This document shows, one piece after another, positions 23,080-33,510 of a stretch of DNA of 64,000 nt (position 1 is its first letter; every line of letters starts with the position of its first letter). The notes beneath the pieces were generated by a model, which saw only the letters and a program-made list of their open reading frames with translations, did no database searches and was not told the origin of the DNA. The DNA comes from Ariolimax columbianus. Taxonomy: Eukaryota; Mollusca; Gastropoda; Stylommatophora; Arionidae. Position numbers and translations under genes: made by a program. The DNA is taken from positions 68,086,185 to 68,150,184 of the forward strand of contig JAVGWX010000007.1 in assembly GCA_036924085.1 (NCBI GenBank), given 5' to 3'.

Positions 23080-23989
23080 ATTTATACATTTCTCACTGTC
23101 AAAATGATTTCCTTTCAGCTGTTTAAGTTTTGGGGAAAAAGTCTGATGGAGCTAATCCCGGAGAATATGGTGGGTGTGGAAGAATTTCAAAATTAAAATC
23201 GTTGGTATTCAATATTCATTCGCAGCATAAGCCTTGCTTTACGGGAGGGCGCGTTGTCTTGAACAAAAGGCAGAATTTGAATGCGCGCTATCCTTCGTTT
23301 TCTAGTCACAGTCTTTCTTAGTTTGGTAAGGAGATCTGCATAATATTGCTCATGAACCGTAGTGCCGTGAGGCAGGCAATCTTTCAATATGACACCTTTG
23401 ACGACATAAATTTTCTTGCAGATTTCTGTGCTCTTGGCTTGACATGTGTTGGTGAGCCCGGGGTTTTCCACTGCATGCTGGACATTTTGAGTTATGGGTC
23501 ATAATGGTGAATCCAAGTCTCATCTACTGTCACCATGGTCGGCAACATGTTTTTCGACCGACACATTTTGAGCAACTGGCTACAGCAATCAACCCTCGTT
23601 TGTTTCTGTTCACATGTCAGCAGACGCGGGACCCAGCGAGCACACACTTTTCTCATGTTCAGTCTGTTGTGTAAAATTCTAAAAACTGTACTTTCATTCA
23701 GTTTTGCTGACCTAGATATCTTTGCAATTGTCATTTTCCTATCCTGGTCAATGATTTTCTTCACTCTTGCAGAATTTTCATCGCTGCACTCTGATGATGG
23801 TCTTCCTGATCTTGGAAAATCAGCAACATAGGAACGGCCACACTTAAACTGCCTACACCAGTTTTTTACAGAAGCATACGAAGGACAGAATTCCTCAAAC
23901 ACTGGTTCCATTCCCCTATGTATTTCTGTCGGTGTTTTCCCCTGCAACATCAAGAATTTAATCACAGTTCTGCCCTCTGATTTCTCCAT
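23080..23989 (-). pseudogene. mariner transposase, frameshifted
   Basis: The transposase would cut and paste the element at TA sites. From the start codon at 23989 the frame encodes the N-terminal paired-like helix-turn-helix region (TVIKFLMLQGKTPTEIH, VKNWCRQFKCGR), the linker RSGRPSS, KVCARWVPRLLT and the first catalytic Asp in VTVDETWIHHYDP, then stops at once. A second frame (23193-23471) carries the second Asp in FVQDNAPS. A third carries the final block ILPHPPYSPGLAPSD with the third Asp, consistent with a DD34D triad. At least one stop and two frameshifts separate them, so no active enzyme is made. PKLKQLKGNHF near the end is again shifted by one frame. Confidence 0.93.
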
Positions 23990-24116
23990 TGTTCTGACAA
24001 ACCGTTAGAGTATCAGATCCGGTCAACAAGGTGTGTTGCGCCAATCGCCATACCGGGTAAACCCGTCGAGGAGAGAAATTCATACTTCTCAAGTCCAGTA
24101 CAAATTGAATGAGCTA

Positions 24117-24189
24117 CACATGTGCCAAATTTCAACTGTCTCCTCCTACTCATTCATAGTCAGGGTAAGGACTTATGACAAGTCCCTTG
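24117..24189 (-). repeat. mariner right terminal inverted repeat
   Basis: Reverse complement begins CAAGGGACTTGTCATAAGTC. It contains TGAGTAGGAGGAGACAG where the left copy has GAGTGTGAGGAGAAAG, so the two have diverged mainly in their inner part. Confidence 0.9.
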
Positions 24190-24221
24190 TGCATGTGTGT
24201 GTGCGCGCGCGCGTGTATATA

Positions 24222-24305
<84 letters not shown>

Positions 24306-24325
24306 TGTATGTGTATATGTATATA
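24190..24325. repeat. (TG)n-(CG)n-(TA)n microsatellite, right flank of mariner
   Basis: Going outward from the right inverted repeat the order is TG run, CG run, TG, TATATTTA, then about 35 TA units. That is the mirror image of the left flank. Confidence 0.95.
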
Positions 24326-25619
24326 TAAGAGATCAAAATAATATGTGGTGATGGGACAATACAGAACTGCAATCGTGTTTGTATATCTGCGATTTTGTCC
24401 GATTGTAGCCAGCCCACGCCTCTTTTAACGGTAGATAATGATAATCTATTGGTTATATTATGGCGTAAATGCTTAATCTTGTATTTAACCCATATTTTTG
24501 TGAAGCGTGATGTTGGGTTCTATGGTCTAAAATTCTGATTTTTCCTTGACTTTTCTTTAGCACAGAAAAGGACCATTCTCAATGGTTATGACATTTGTAC
24601 AACTTATATCGATTTCATTCCACTTATTGATACCACTGCTGGTACTTGATATATTTTGTTATTTTGTGAAGAATTATTTGTCAAGCTATCTAGCCCTATA
24701 AACCACGTAAATGACTTGTTTATCGCTTGGTGCGACATTTCTGGACATCGATGCGTGAAGTACCAACTAGACATGAAACTCTTAGTTGAAATTGCAGTCA
24801 TGACTGCCATTTAGCATTCTAGAGGCTGTTAGTGTCTTTGTGATATAGTGTAGAACAAATTTGATGTTTCAAGTAAGGGCAATTATGAACTACCAAGATA
24901 CCTATTAAATGGTCATGTATACTGAAGAAAATGGATGCGGTGAGATGCTTTAAATCATATCTTCTGATCTTGGGAACAGCTTACAAATATAACAACTCAT
25001 AATCCTGAAAAATCATCAAAAGCACTACAATGTGTGTTATTATTTGCGTGAAACAACACGAAAACTGAGGTTGATTTAAACTGATCTCTCTTCTGTCTTT
25101 TCTTAGAAAAATCTCTGACAGTAAATTTTTAGACACGAAGACATTTTATTTGAACTTTTCTCCTGAAGAGTGAACATGCGTGAAGCAGAACGATCTCACG
25201 GGATTGTTCTCACGCTTATTTCATGACCGGAAATGGGTAGGTACCCAGTACTAAGTACTAAAGACGCAACGAGTGCGCAACACAGTCACACCTTATCAGT
25301 TATTTTCGGAAGAAGAATCGCATGATTGCAAAGCCGCAAAGAGGATCATTAATGCAATGAATGGGTACCTGATCTACTGTTAAAGAAGAAAGGAAGGCAA
25401 GACAGAGAAAAATGGAACGGGTCATACCCCTTCTGAGAAACTGAGACCAAGTACAAATAAGTCTATACCATTCCACCCATCGCATGTAGTTCCTTCTGCC
25501 TTCGTTTCTAAACGACAAGATTTGCAATTATTATGGTAGAACCAACCCAGGCTCTTCTTCTCATGCGTTCTACTACGACATGTTAAACAGAACTGATATC
25601 ACTGAACTCTGGACAGACT
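24326..25619. other. No recognised gene
   Basis: AT-rich sequence with only short frames (up to 75 codons) and no family member I can identify. Confidence 0.4.
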
Positions 25620-25977
25620 TACGGGTGATCTGTCCCTTTATACAGATGGCGAATATATGGATGATGATCCTCATCAGCAATGCCCGTATCTCCCATAGGC
25701 CATTGACAACCCTCCTTTAGCAAGTTCGATCTGAGATACTTTACCTGCATCTCTGCAGTTGAGGCCCAGGGACTGAAGTTCATGCTCACAGTCACTTCTG
25801 AAGGTCCTTCTTTGTCTAAATCTCTTGCTTTTCCCCTGTGAATTTCATGTCAGTGTCTATTTGGCCACGCTTGGTGGTGATACCAGTAGCCTGTGTCCTA
25901 TCCAACTCCATTTTCTACGTTTGCGTGTTGCTCCACTGGTTGTTGTTGACTTCTTTCCCAAGTCCTCGACTACCCTA
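25620..25977 (-). pseudogene. LINE C-terminal relic
   Basis: The minus strand reads RKRRKWSWIGHRLL, then (after a stop) TLT-stop-NSQGKSKRFRQRRTFRSDCE, then HELQSLGLNCRDAGKV and a final ELAKGGLSMAYG. The order 'IKRRKWRWIGHTLRK ... TWNPQGKRKRGRPR-TWRR ... LGLxWxxAxxxAQDRxxWRxLVxGL' is the C-terminal tail of a widespread animal LINE. Stops are present. Its 5' side runs straight into minisatellite D, so the reverse transcriptase part is missing or replaced. Confidence 0.75.
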
Positions 25978-26290
25978 GCAATAGGAATGAAGTCGAGCGA
26001 CGACAATAGGAATGAAGTCGAGCGACGACAATAGGAATGAAGTCGAGCGACGACAATAGGAATGAAGTCGAGCGACGACAATAGGAATGAAGTCGAGCGA
26101 CGACAATAGGAATGAAGTCGAGCGACGACAATAGGAATGAAGTCGAGCGACGACAATAGGAATGAAGTCGAGCGACGACAATAGGAATGAAGTCGAGCGA
26201 CGACAATAGGAATGAAGTCGAGCGACGACAATAGGAATGAAGTCGAGCGACGACAATAGGAATGAAGTCGAGCGACGACAATAGGAATGA
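25978..26290. repeat. Minisatellite array D, 25 bp unit, ~12.5 perfect copies
   Basis: The unit ATAGGAATGAAGTCGAGCGA plus CGACA repeats with no substitution visible between copies, so the expansion is very recent or strongly homogenised. Because 25 is not a multiple of three, each minus-strand frame cycles through the same peptide text, which explains the three overlapping open frames there; none is a gene. Confidence 0.97.
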
Positions 26291-27057
26291 TGCTGGTTCA
26301 TATCTGTTCCAGGGCCTGCTCTTCTCTCTCCTTATCTCCCTTCCTTCATCAATGTTTCCAATAACCATCTGCTAACACTAACGGCGACAGACACGATCTA
26401 CGTAGCTCAGCGATTATTCTTGTCTGGGAGATTATACATTATTTTCACAGCCCAGCGTCTACAGTCGTTCTGTAATAGACCGCAGGTAAAGGTAGTCCCA
26501 TAGGACACACAGCAATCGGGGAGGAAGTGTTAAGAAACTGCATTTATGAGATAAGTAGACCAGTTTTCTTCACCGACGTCTTTATTTCCCTAACAAGATA
26601 CCAATTTACAGTCCATTGGAGCGTGTCGAAAGCGACGTTCAAACAATGTGCCTTTTGCAGTGAGAAACTGGTATCGCTTTTAAATTCACTGTAGCTCAAC
26701 AATCACGCCATCTAAATTACTGGAAGTATGCATTATAACATTATGGTGACATATTTTCCAGCCACTTCATGAAGCTGGTTTTTCAGTTTAGCTTATGTCT
26801 CGTATATTTAAAAAAATAAAAATCACTTCGGCTAAATAGTCTTTTATGTCTTGGCAGAAATTCATTGCTGATTTTATTCATTTAAAATTGGGAACAAATA
26901 TTTTATCATGTTCTAAAGGGAAATGGAAAATGCTCTCTCCTAACTACAGCAAATATTTCACAATGCACGAGAAATATTCGTGTCTGTTATTACAATACGA
27001 AGGCGCAGCTAACTGCAGTCAGACGTGTATATTAAAATAAGGATAATAGTTAAATTC
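26291..27057. other. No recognised gene
   Basis: Contains the shared phrase GGTAGTCCCATAGGACACAC near 26497, also present near 28925 and 21830. Nothing else is recognised. Confidence 0.4.
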
Positions 27058-27070
27058 ATAAGGCTCGAAG

Positions 27071-27442
27071 GCCGGATACATGACCAAATGGGAAACCGAA
27101 CATACTGGTTACACCAAAAACGATGCCTATTACCAGTTGAACCGAAGAGAGCAGGTCGTTGTCTTCAGACTTCGCACTGGCCACAACAGACTGAGGTACC
27201 ACCTATTCAACAAATTGAAGATAGGGAGTACCGACGAATGCCCGTGCGGTACTGGTAAAATGACCACTGAACATCTGCTGCAGAACTGCCCGACATACGA
27301 GGATCAGAGAGAGCAGATGTGGCCATTACCAGTGGAACTGCAAGACAAGCTCTATGGCAGTAGCGAGAGCCTCAGGATGACCGCCGCTTTTTTCGAAAAA
27401 ATAATGGTTACTGTCTGACTGTGTACGCAGAAGAAGAAGAAG
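27071..27442 (+). mobile_element. 5'-truncated RNase H LINE copy, 372 bp, with TSD
   Basis: The insert carries the last 112 codons of a LINE protein (27080-27418): MTKWETEHTGYTKNDAYYQL, RLRTGHNRLRYHLFNKL, a CxC...H...C knuckle (CPCGTG, TTEHLLQNCP) and a C-terminal AAFFEKIMVTV. It ends in a (GAA)n tail. The 13-base sequence ATAAGGCTCGAAG flanks it exactly at 27058-27070 and 27443-27455. The reverse transcriptase and endonuclease are missing through 5' truncation, typical of target-primed reverse transcription. The frame that remains is open, suggesting a recent copy. Confidence 0.92.
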
Positions 27443-27455
27443 ATAAGGCTCGAAG

Positions 27456-27782
27456 ACATCAGAATAAAGCTGTATAAATATTTCTATAGATATGTTAAAA
27501 GTGAGTTGTTATTAACATTGTATTTGAAGCTCAGAGAAGAGAACAACGCCCGCCGTGGGTATAACAATAGTCCTTCTCACATTGGGTCTAAAACTATGGA
27601 CCACGAGAAAACAAAGAAGAAAGGAAAGAGTAGCTATTTTTGCCATAGAGGTTATTAAACAAGAAATGTAGAGAATGTTTGATTCTAGAGAAAGTCAAAC
27701 AAAAAAATGTAACGCTCGGTGGTGAACGAAAAACACTATTGCTGTCCTAAAATCGACATTATGGAAACGGTATGGTCTGCAT
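27456..27782. other. No recognised gene
   Basis: Short AT-rich interval between the LINE insertion and a SINE-like element. Confidence 0.35.
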
Positions 27783-28015
27783 AGGGAGACGAGGAAGTGC
27801 AGTGGTTAGTGCACTAGCTTTCCAGCCGAACGACCGGAGTTCGGTCCTCTGATGTAGCGGGATTTGTCTGATCTCAAAATGGCGCCTAGAGTACACCCAG
27901 CCTAAAATATTAGGTACCAGAATAATCTTGGAAAGTAAAGAAGGTCGGCGTGATGTTGACCACATCACTTCCAGTGTATAGGATGGTCAAGACAAATATG
28001 GTCGTAACACCATAT
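27783..28015 (+). repeat. Probable tRNA-derived SINE
   Basis: The head GAGGAAGTGCAGTGGTTAGT contains an A-box-like TGCAGTGGTTAG. The B-box-like GGAGTTCGGTCCTC follows about 35 bases later, the spacing of a tRNA gene. A conserved-looking tail (GCCTAGAGTACACCCAGCC, GGATGGTCAAGACAAATATGG) follows. Only one copy is in this window, so this is an inference from the promoter boxes. Confidence 0.5.
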
Positions 28016-29070
28016 TCCAAATTTGCCATTAACAGGCGGAGAAAATGGATTTGTAAAGTCACACCTAGCAACTTCTAGAAGCAAGTATCCATGTGAAGTA
28101 TGAGGAATGCATAGATAATGTTATGATATAGTGTATGTAGATGAAACATAGATCAATTCTCATCATTCAAGTGAAAATGAATTGCAGTTATTAGATGGGA
28201 ATTATGAAAGGAAAAGTACCACGCAGCAAAGGAAAGTAACTGATAATAACTCATGCAGCGAGAAGGCATAATTGACTATTGAAGAAAGTGGAACTAATTT
28301 TCGTTTCAAAATCGACAAATAATCGGGACTATCACACAGAGATGAACGGTCAATTTATTGTTAGAAAGAGGATTGAGAAAACTGTTCTTCCGTCCATAGA
28401 TCGACGTGCTTGTCTGATAATGGAACATGGATTGAAACAAGAAGACACCGTCCCGACGTAGGCAATGATGAAATAAAGGTTTGACTAACATTGGAATATA
28501 TCCAATTTAACGAAATGCACATCAAACCTGAATTGCTGTCCTTTGTAATGGAGACATATAAGACAAAGACATGCCATATTGACACGATAATCCAGGAGCA
28601 TGGTCATACGTATTTGATACTGCCATACTAACATTTATACCTAAACCCAAAAGAACTAGTGTGAACAAAATTTGAAGGACATGTGACAGCTAAAAAATAA
28701 ATCTTCTAAACTATGTGATGACAAAACACTTAACAATGCAGTCCTCTCAAAAATAGACAATTCGTGCAAAGCTAAATGCGAGGACCACGTATTTAAAGCG
28801 GAAGATGACTATTGGCTGAATGATGGTATGTGGTTCGTCGATGGTTTGTGGTTCGTCCAGTACAAGTGCAGTCATCGATCCCTTAATCTCTCTCATCTGG
28901 CTCTGAATAGGGTGAGTAAAGGTAGTCCCATAGCAGACACAGTAATCGGGGATGAAGTGTCAAGAAACTGCATTTAAGAGATATAACGTTTTTGCTTCTT
29001 TCAGCCAAAAAAAAAATTGATATTCATTATTGAATGTTCATGCGCCTCTCGTGAAAATCACTTCCTAATT
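28016..29070. other. No recognised gene
   Basis: Short frames only. It includes another copy of the AGTCCCATAGCAGACACAG phrase near 28925. Confidence 0.4.
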
Positions 29071-29075
29071 CGAGG

Positions 29076-29752
29076 GCAAGTCAGTAAATAGATCACAAAC
29101 GGCTATACATAAAACTAAATGAGAAATGATCTTGAAAACCATTTATTATTGCACTTTTATCTCGATATAATTTCCATCAACATTGATAAAGTTATCACAT
29201 CGCTTTAACACATGCAGGCATAGTTTTGTCTGCAGCCCCAGCCACATTTTCACTCAAGATTAACTTCTTCGTCAATCGCGAAACGTCTCCTGCCAAAGCT
29301 AAACCATGTGAACACAATAATGCAGTTGTTACACTGTCTGCCGTACCCACCTGTCAGCTCAAATCATCTGTTGCAATCTAAACAGGTTGGTCTTCATCGG
29401 CAATTTTTGAGCGACCTTGATCAAATTATCGACCCGGTTATGCACCGCTTTACGTGACAAACACTTCTAACAATAAACAGGAAGCATTTCTTTCTGAATA
29501 TCATTTGTAGGAAGTTATTTTTCTTCCTCCTCTCCTAAAGTACGCAAAACGCAGGCTGTTCTTTGATTGTACACTCTGTGAGCACGAACACTGTTTGATA
29601 TCATCGATGCGCACGTACATGCGACACCTAGTGCCTGCTACCTAGATTAATCACAAAACTGGATGTTGCTGCCACCTAATGTCACCTTTAAAAACTACCA
29701 ACTACATTTTTAAGCTATCCCATATTAGTTTGTGACCTTCTTGCTGACTTGC
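29076..29752 (-). mobile_element. Internally deleted mariner-like element
   Basis: The ends are inverted: left GCAAGTCAGTAAATAGATCACAAAC-type and right GCAAGTCAGCAAGAAGGTCACAAAC-type, so about 20 of 25 bases agree. Inside on the minus strand, broken frames give HTH-like fragments (GRSKIADEDQP, SVTTALLCSHGLA) and, close to the other end, KRCDNFINVDGNYIE. That last piece matches the 'KRWDKCIxxxGDYxEK' ending of mariner transposases. The catalytic part is deleted, so this is a non-autonomous derivative about 680 bases long. It is a different lineage from the element at 22977-24189. Confidence 0.65.
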
Positions 29753-29810
29753 TTGTTTTGCACATTAATACACACACACACACACACACCCACACCGTAC
29801 ATTCAACTTC

Positions 29811-29821
29811 ATTCACCATCC
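29811..29821. other. Target site duplication of SINE-B (left)
   Basis: ATTCACCATCC here and at 30070-30080 bracket a SINE-B copy. A (CA)n run lies just upstream at about 29769-29789. Confidence 0.85.
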
Positions 29822-30069
29822 GACGCAGTGATTTGGGATACCAGACTGCAACAGAGCAGACTGGCTAAGGAGAAGGGATCGAAGAGGGAATGCTAACCCG
29901 GTACTAACAAAATACTTGTCAAATGTGTTGGACCTAAAGGTGCAAATATCGCAGTCAAACTGTAAACTTCGACACAATGCATTCCGTTCTCTGGACTACA
30001 TTCTGCTACTTAAGCCCTTTTCAAGGTTTGGTAGCGGGGGATTGAGAACGAACGAAGCCAAGCCAAGCT
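29822..30069 (+). mobile_element. SINE-B copy, plus orientation, 5'-truncated
   Basis: Runs from GATTTGGGATACCAGACTGC through GAGAAGGGATCGAAGAGGGA, CTAACCCGGTACT, GTGCAAATATCGCAGTCAA and CGACACAATGCATTCCG to GAACGAACGAAGCCAAGCC. It lacks the family's first 100 or so bases. An 11-base target duplication is intact, so truncation happened at insertion. The tail has GAACGAACGAAGCC rather than pure GAA. Confidence 0.9.
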
Positions 30070-30080
30070 ATTCACCATCC

Positions 30081-30749
30081 ACTGCAAACATAAATTAAAA
30101 ACAAGATAAATACCATTGCATCTTATTTGGAGCGAACAACTAAACTATAAAAATATCCCCTTTAAGATTCACATATGGCTCATAACCATTATTTTGTTTG
30201 TACAAATACAGTACATTATGTTTTTGAGGAACCAAATATTTTCGTCGCCGAGAATCCATCCACTTTGGAGAAACGGCACTGCCTTCATAATTTATATTAA
30301 CAATATCTAAAGGTCAAGATAAATATAAGATATAATGTACACAATTGTGTTAAAACGTTATTGAATTATAGAGAAATTATATTCATTTGGGCGCACATGT
30401 TTCTGAACCAACTACGCGACAATTGATATTTGACCGTACTGGTAATTTGGTTATCGGAAGGTGTTTCCGTCCAACAAGTAATGGAAATTGTTCAGTTGTT
30501 CACACCTTTAAATTAGGGTAATGGTGAGCAACCATTGGGTGGAGACCCCACTTTGGCTCCCTGTGAGTTGTTCGTGCTGAACTAACTCTTGGTAACTTTT
30601 TTTTTTTTGGTTGGTAGCAGGTTACATTTGCACTGACGTACTTGAGAGAGTAGACTTGGGTCATCCTGGCTGTAGTGCTGTACGGGGCTCTTGCACAAGC
30701 TTACTACTATAGGGATTACAGTGTCGATCCTCTCTGCGTTCCCCAATTA
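30081..30749. other. No recognised gene
   Basis: Short frames without motif. Nothing from the repeat families is clear. Confidence 0.35.
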
Positions 30750-31090
30750 TTTGGAATGCCCCTTTTGAGCGAGATAATATTGGAATAAGGAAAAAGGGAA
30801 GTGGGAGGGGAGAGAGAAGAGGGGTGACATTCTGACATATGACGAAAATGGCGAGTGGAACAAATAAGGTTGAGGAATCTTGATCTAAAAGAAGACCTGA
30901 AACCACTTGTGTTTGATGTGGGCAACCAATGTTGTTAGCCTGATGCCAGTCAAAGGTTAGGGACGGAAGAGTTAAACCAAGAATAGAAAGAGCTGCTGAA
31001 AGTGCATGTGCAGAGCTGGAAGGCGCAGATAAGGCCAAAGGTGCATCATAGTGAATGAGCTGACATCGGCTAACGACTCATTGTCCATGG
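30750..31090 (+). repeat. R5 repeat followed by SINE-B head, plus orientation
   Basis: The part to about 31010 (CCCCTTTTGAGCGAGATAA, GACGAAAATGGCGAGTGGAA, GAAACCACTTGTGTTTGATG, TTAGCCTGATGCCAGTCAAA) is present in reverse at 33255-33505. It is followed by the 5' start of SINE-B (GAGCTGGAAGGCGCAGATAA, GTGAATGAGCTGACATCGGC). The two copies form an inverted pair about 2.4 kb apart around minisatellite E. Confidence 0.75.
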
Positions 31091-31192
31091 AAACTATAAC
31101 AAGGGCAAACCACTATTGCGCGCGTGCCTGTAGACACCCACACACACTTTTTCTATTTGATAATAACGGTCGTATAGCTGAATTGTCATACA

Positions 31193-31245
31193 TCGATCTG
31201 AGGTAAAAATCGATCTAAGGTAAAAATCGATCTGACGTAATACTA
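31193..31245. repeat. Short tandem repeat, 17-18 bp x 3
   Basis: ATCGATCTGAGGTAAAA is followed by two near copies (ATCGATCTAAGGTAAAA and ATCGATCTGACGTAA). Confidence 0.85.
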
Positions 31246-31321
31246 GAAATTATAATATTTATAATTGTATATGTAAACATCAGAAACAAATCAATGAAAA
31301 CTATTAAATTAAAAAGACAAT

Positions 31322-32335
31322 AAGAAACCAACTGTGTTGAGCAGAAAAACTATCAAGCCAACTGTGTTGAGCAACAAAAAAACACCCAAGCCAACTGTGT
31401 TGAGCAAAAAAACACCCAAGCCAACCGTGAAGACCAGAAAAACACACAAGCCAACTGTGTTGAGCAAAAAAAAACACCCAAGCCAACTGTGTTGAGCAAA
31501 AAAACACCCAAGCCAACCGTGAAGAACAGAAAAACATACAAGCCAACTGTGTTGAGCAAAAAAAAACACCCAAGCCAACTGTCTTGAGCAAAAACAACTC
31601 TCAAGCCAACTGTGTTGAGCAACAAAAAAACTCTCAAGCCAACTGTGTTGAGCAAAACAAATACCCAAGCCAACTGTGTTGAGCAAAAATAACACTCAAG
31701 CCAACTGTGTTGAGCAAAAACACACCCAAGCCAACTGTGTCGAAAAGAAAAACACCTAAGCCAACTGTGTTGAGCAAAAATACACCCAAGCCAACTGTGT
31801 CGAACAGAAAAACACCCAAGCCAACTGTGTTGAGCAAAAAAACACCCAAGCCAACTGTGTTAAGCAAAAAAACACCCAAGCCAACCGTGAAGACCAGAAA
31901 AACACACAAGCCAACTGTGTTGAGCAAAAAAAAACACCCAAGCCAACTGTGTTGAGCAAAAAAACACCCAAGCCAACCGTGAAGAACAGAAAAACATACA
32001 AGCCAACTGTGTTGAGCAAAAAAAAAACACCCAAGCCAACTGTCTTGAGCAAAAACAACTCTCAAGCCAACTGTGTTGAGCAACAAAAAAACTCTCAAGC
32101 CAACTGTGTTGAGCAAAACAAATACCCAAGCCAACTGTGTTGAGCAAAAATAACACTCAAGCCAACTGTGTTGAGCAAAAACACACCCAAGCCAACTGTG
32201 TCGAAAAGAAAAACACCTAAGCCAACTGTGTTGAGCAAAAACACACCCAAGCCAACTGTGTCGAACAGAAAAACACCCAAGCCAACTGTGTTGAGCAAAA
32301 ATAACACTCAAGCCAACCGTGTCGAACAGAAAAAC
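31322..32335. repeat. Minisatellite array E, ~37-40 bp unit, ~26 copies, with ~460 bp higher-order repeat
   Basis: The core AAGCCAACTGTGTTGAGCAA alternates with spacers of varying A number and with CCAACCGTGAAGA and CAACTGTGTCGAA variants. The rarer markers GTGAAGACCAGAAAAACACA (31429 and 31888) and GTGAAGAACAGAAAAACATA (about 31520 and 31979) recur at a constant offset near 460 bases. About a dozen units were therefore duplicated as one block. The Lys/Pro/Thr-rich plus frames and Leu/Phe-rich minus frames are by-products of the repeat. Confidence 0.95.
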
Positions 32336-32862
32336 AATCAGCGCACTGTTATTTAATTATTTTCTTTTAATAAACGTAAAGATGGTCCGTAGAGACCGGA
32401 ACAGCTCATCAGAATTGTAGTAGTTCCGGAAGCGTGAAAGTAAACATCCTATCCCGTCAGCTGCTGTTGTTGACAGAATGGTAAGGGTCTGACTTAATTT
32501 CGAGACGTCAATGAAATCTTAAGGAAATGTGTAAATAATCTAGACTGTGAGAAAGTGGGAAAACGCTTACACGGCATGAGTCTGGAAAGTTGAAGTTGGT
32601 GCAGTCGTTAAGTTTTTAACATACACATACTTTGTGACTTATACAGGGCATATTTTGCAAGGTGGAAACTTTTTTCATTACATTTGCTTTGAAATATCTT
32701 ATTTGGAGTCCTGGTTTTCAAACCGGCAGGCCATGACTTCTGCCAGGCAGTCGAAGGCTATCCACAGCACGCTCCTTTTTATTTTGTTATGATTTACTTC
32801 CTGGGAGAAGGTAGGAGGTCTATATGGATGGAAATATAGAAACTGGCTTCTTTTGGGTAGGT
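32336..32862. other. No recognised gene
   Basis: AT-rich stretch between minisatellite E and SINE-B fragments. Confidence 0.35.
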
Positions 32863-33062
32863 TTGCCTTCCCACTGCGATCCCTACTCTCTTAGCCAGAC
32901 TACACTAGTGCAGTCTGTTTAGAGGCTAAATAGGGTCTTAGTCAGCTCTGATTCGCTGACTCCGATGCAAGCTGCCAGCAACGAGTCGCTAGCTGATGAC
33001 AGCTCATTCATTATGCTGCATCTTGGCCCCATCTGCGCCTTCCAGTCCAGCTCCTCCACTTT
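32863..33062 (-). repeat. SINE-B 5' part, minus orientation
   Basis: Read on minus: GAGCTGGACTGGAAGGCGCA, GGGGCCAAGATGCAGCATAA, GAATGAGCTGTCATCAGC, AGACCCTATTTAGCC and AGTCTGGCTAAGAGAGTAGG. It stops before the 3' region of the family. Confidence 0.75.
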
Positions 33063-33064
33063 CA

Positions 33065-33510
33065 TCAATTTCTTCTTCTGCTTGTTCTTCTTCTTCTTGT
33101 TCTTCTTCTGTGTTCGTTCTCAATCTCCCGCTACCAAGCCCTGAACAGGGCCTTGCGAGTAGCAGGATGTAGTCCGGAGAAAGGAATGCGTTGTGTGACT
33201 AGTTTACACCTTGAATGCGATATTTGCACCCTTTCGGTCCGACACATCCGTCTTCGACAGAGCTCTTTCTATTTTTGGTTAACACTCCTGCCCCCGGCCT
33301 TTGACTGTCATCAGGCTAACACCATTAGTTGCTCACAGCAAACGGAAGTGGTTTCAGGTCAAGAGTTTTCTTCCTCTAGGTCAAGGTTCTTCAACCATGT
33401 ATGTTTCACGCACCATTTTCGCCATACTTCAGAATATCCTTCCCCAACCTGCCGCTCTCCTCCCCTCTCCTTGTCCCAAGTTTATCTTGCTCAAAAGGTG
33501 CAATTCAAAT
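33065..33510 (-). repeat. R5 plus SINE-B 3' part with long (GAA)n tail, minus orientation
   Basis: On the minus strand an R5 segment (33505 to 33255) leads into the SINE-B 3' region (GATGTGTCGGACCGAAAGGG, GTGCAAATATCGC, CGGACTACATCCTGCTACTC, GGGAGATTGAGAACGAACAC). A GAA/GAACAA tail of about 45 bases follows at 33065-33112. The tail abuts the 5' end of a second SINE-B piece, so the two may be a tandem insertion. Confidence 0.75.

Larger units (their letters stand above)
22977..24189 (-). mobile_element. mariner-type DNA transposon, ~1.2 kb, defective
   Basis: The element is bounded by inverted repeats of about 73 bases starting CAAGGGACTTGTCATAAGTC at both ends and ending TTTGGCACA on the inner side, with roughly 85 percent identity by eye. 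A broken transposase reads on the minus strand between them. Length fits the usual 1.2-1.3 kb of mariner elements. The TA target duplication cannot be recognised because the flanks are themselves TA-rich microsatellites. Confidence 0.93.

Noticed and set aside
25857..26368. Three overlapping minus-strand repeat proteins in array D
   Set aside because: A 25-bp unit passes through all frames, so every frame shows the same text; no start context or flanking homology.
31707..32356. Lys/Pro/Thr-rich repeat protein genes in array E
   Set aside because: Open frames appear on both strands and in several phases, the units vary in length by single A bases that break the frame, and there is no flanking coding sequence.
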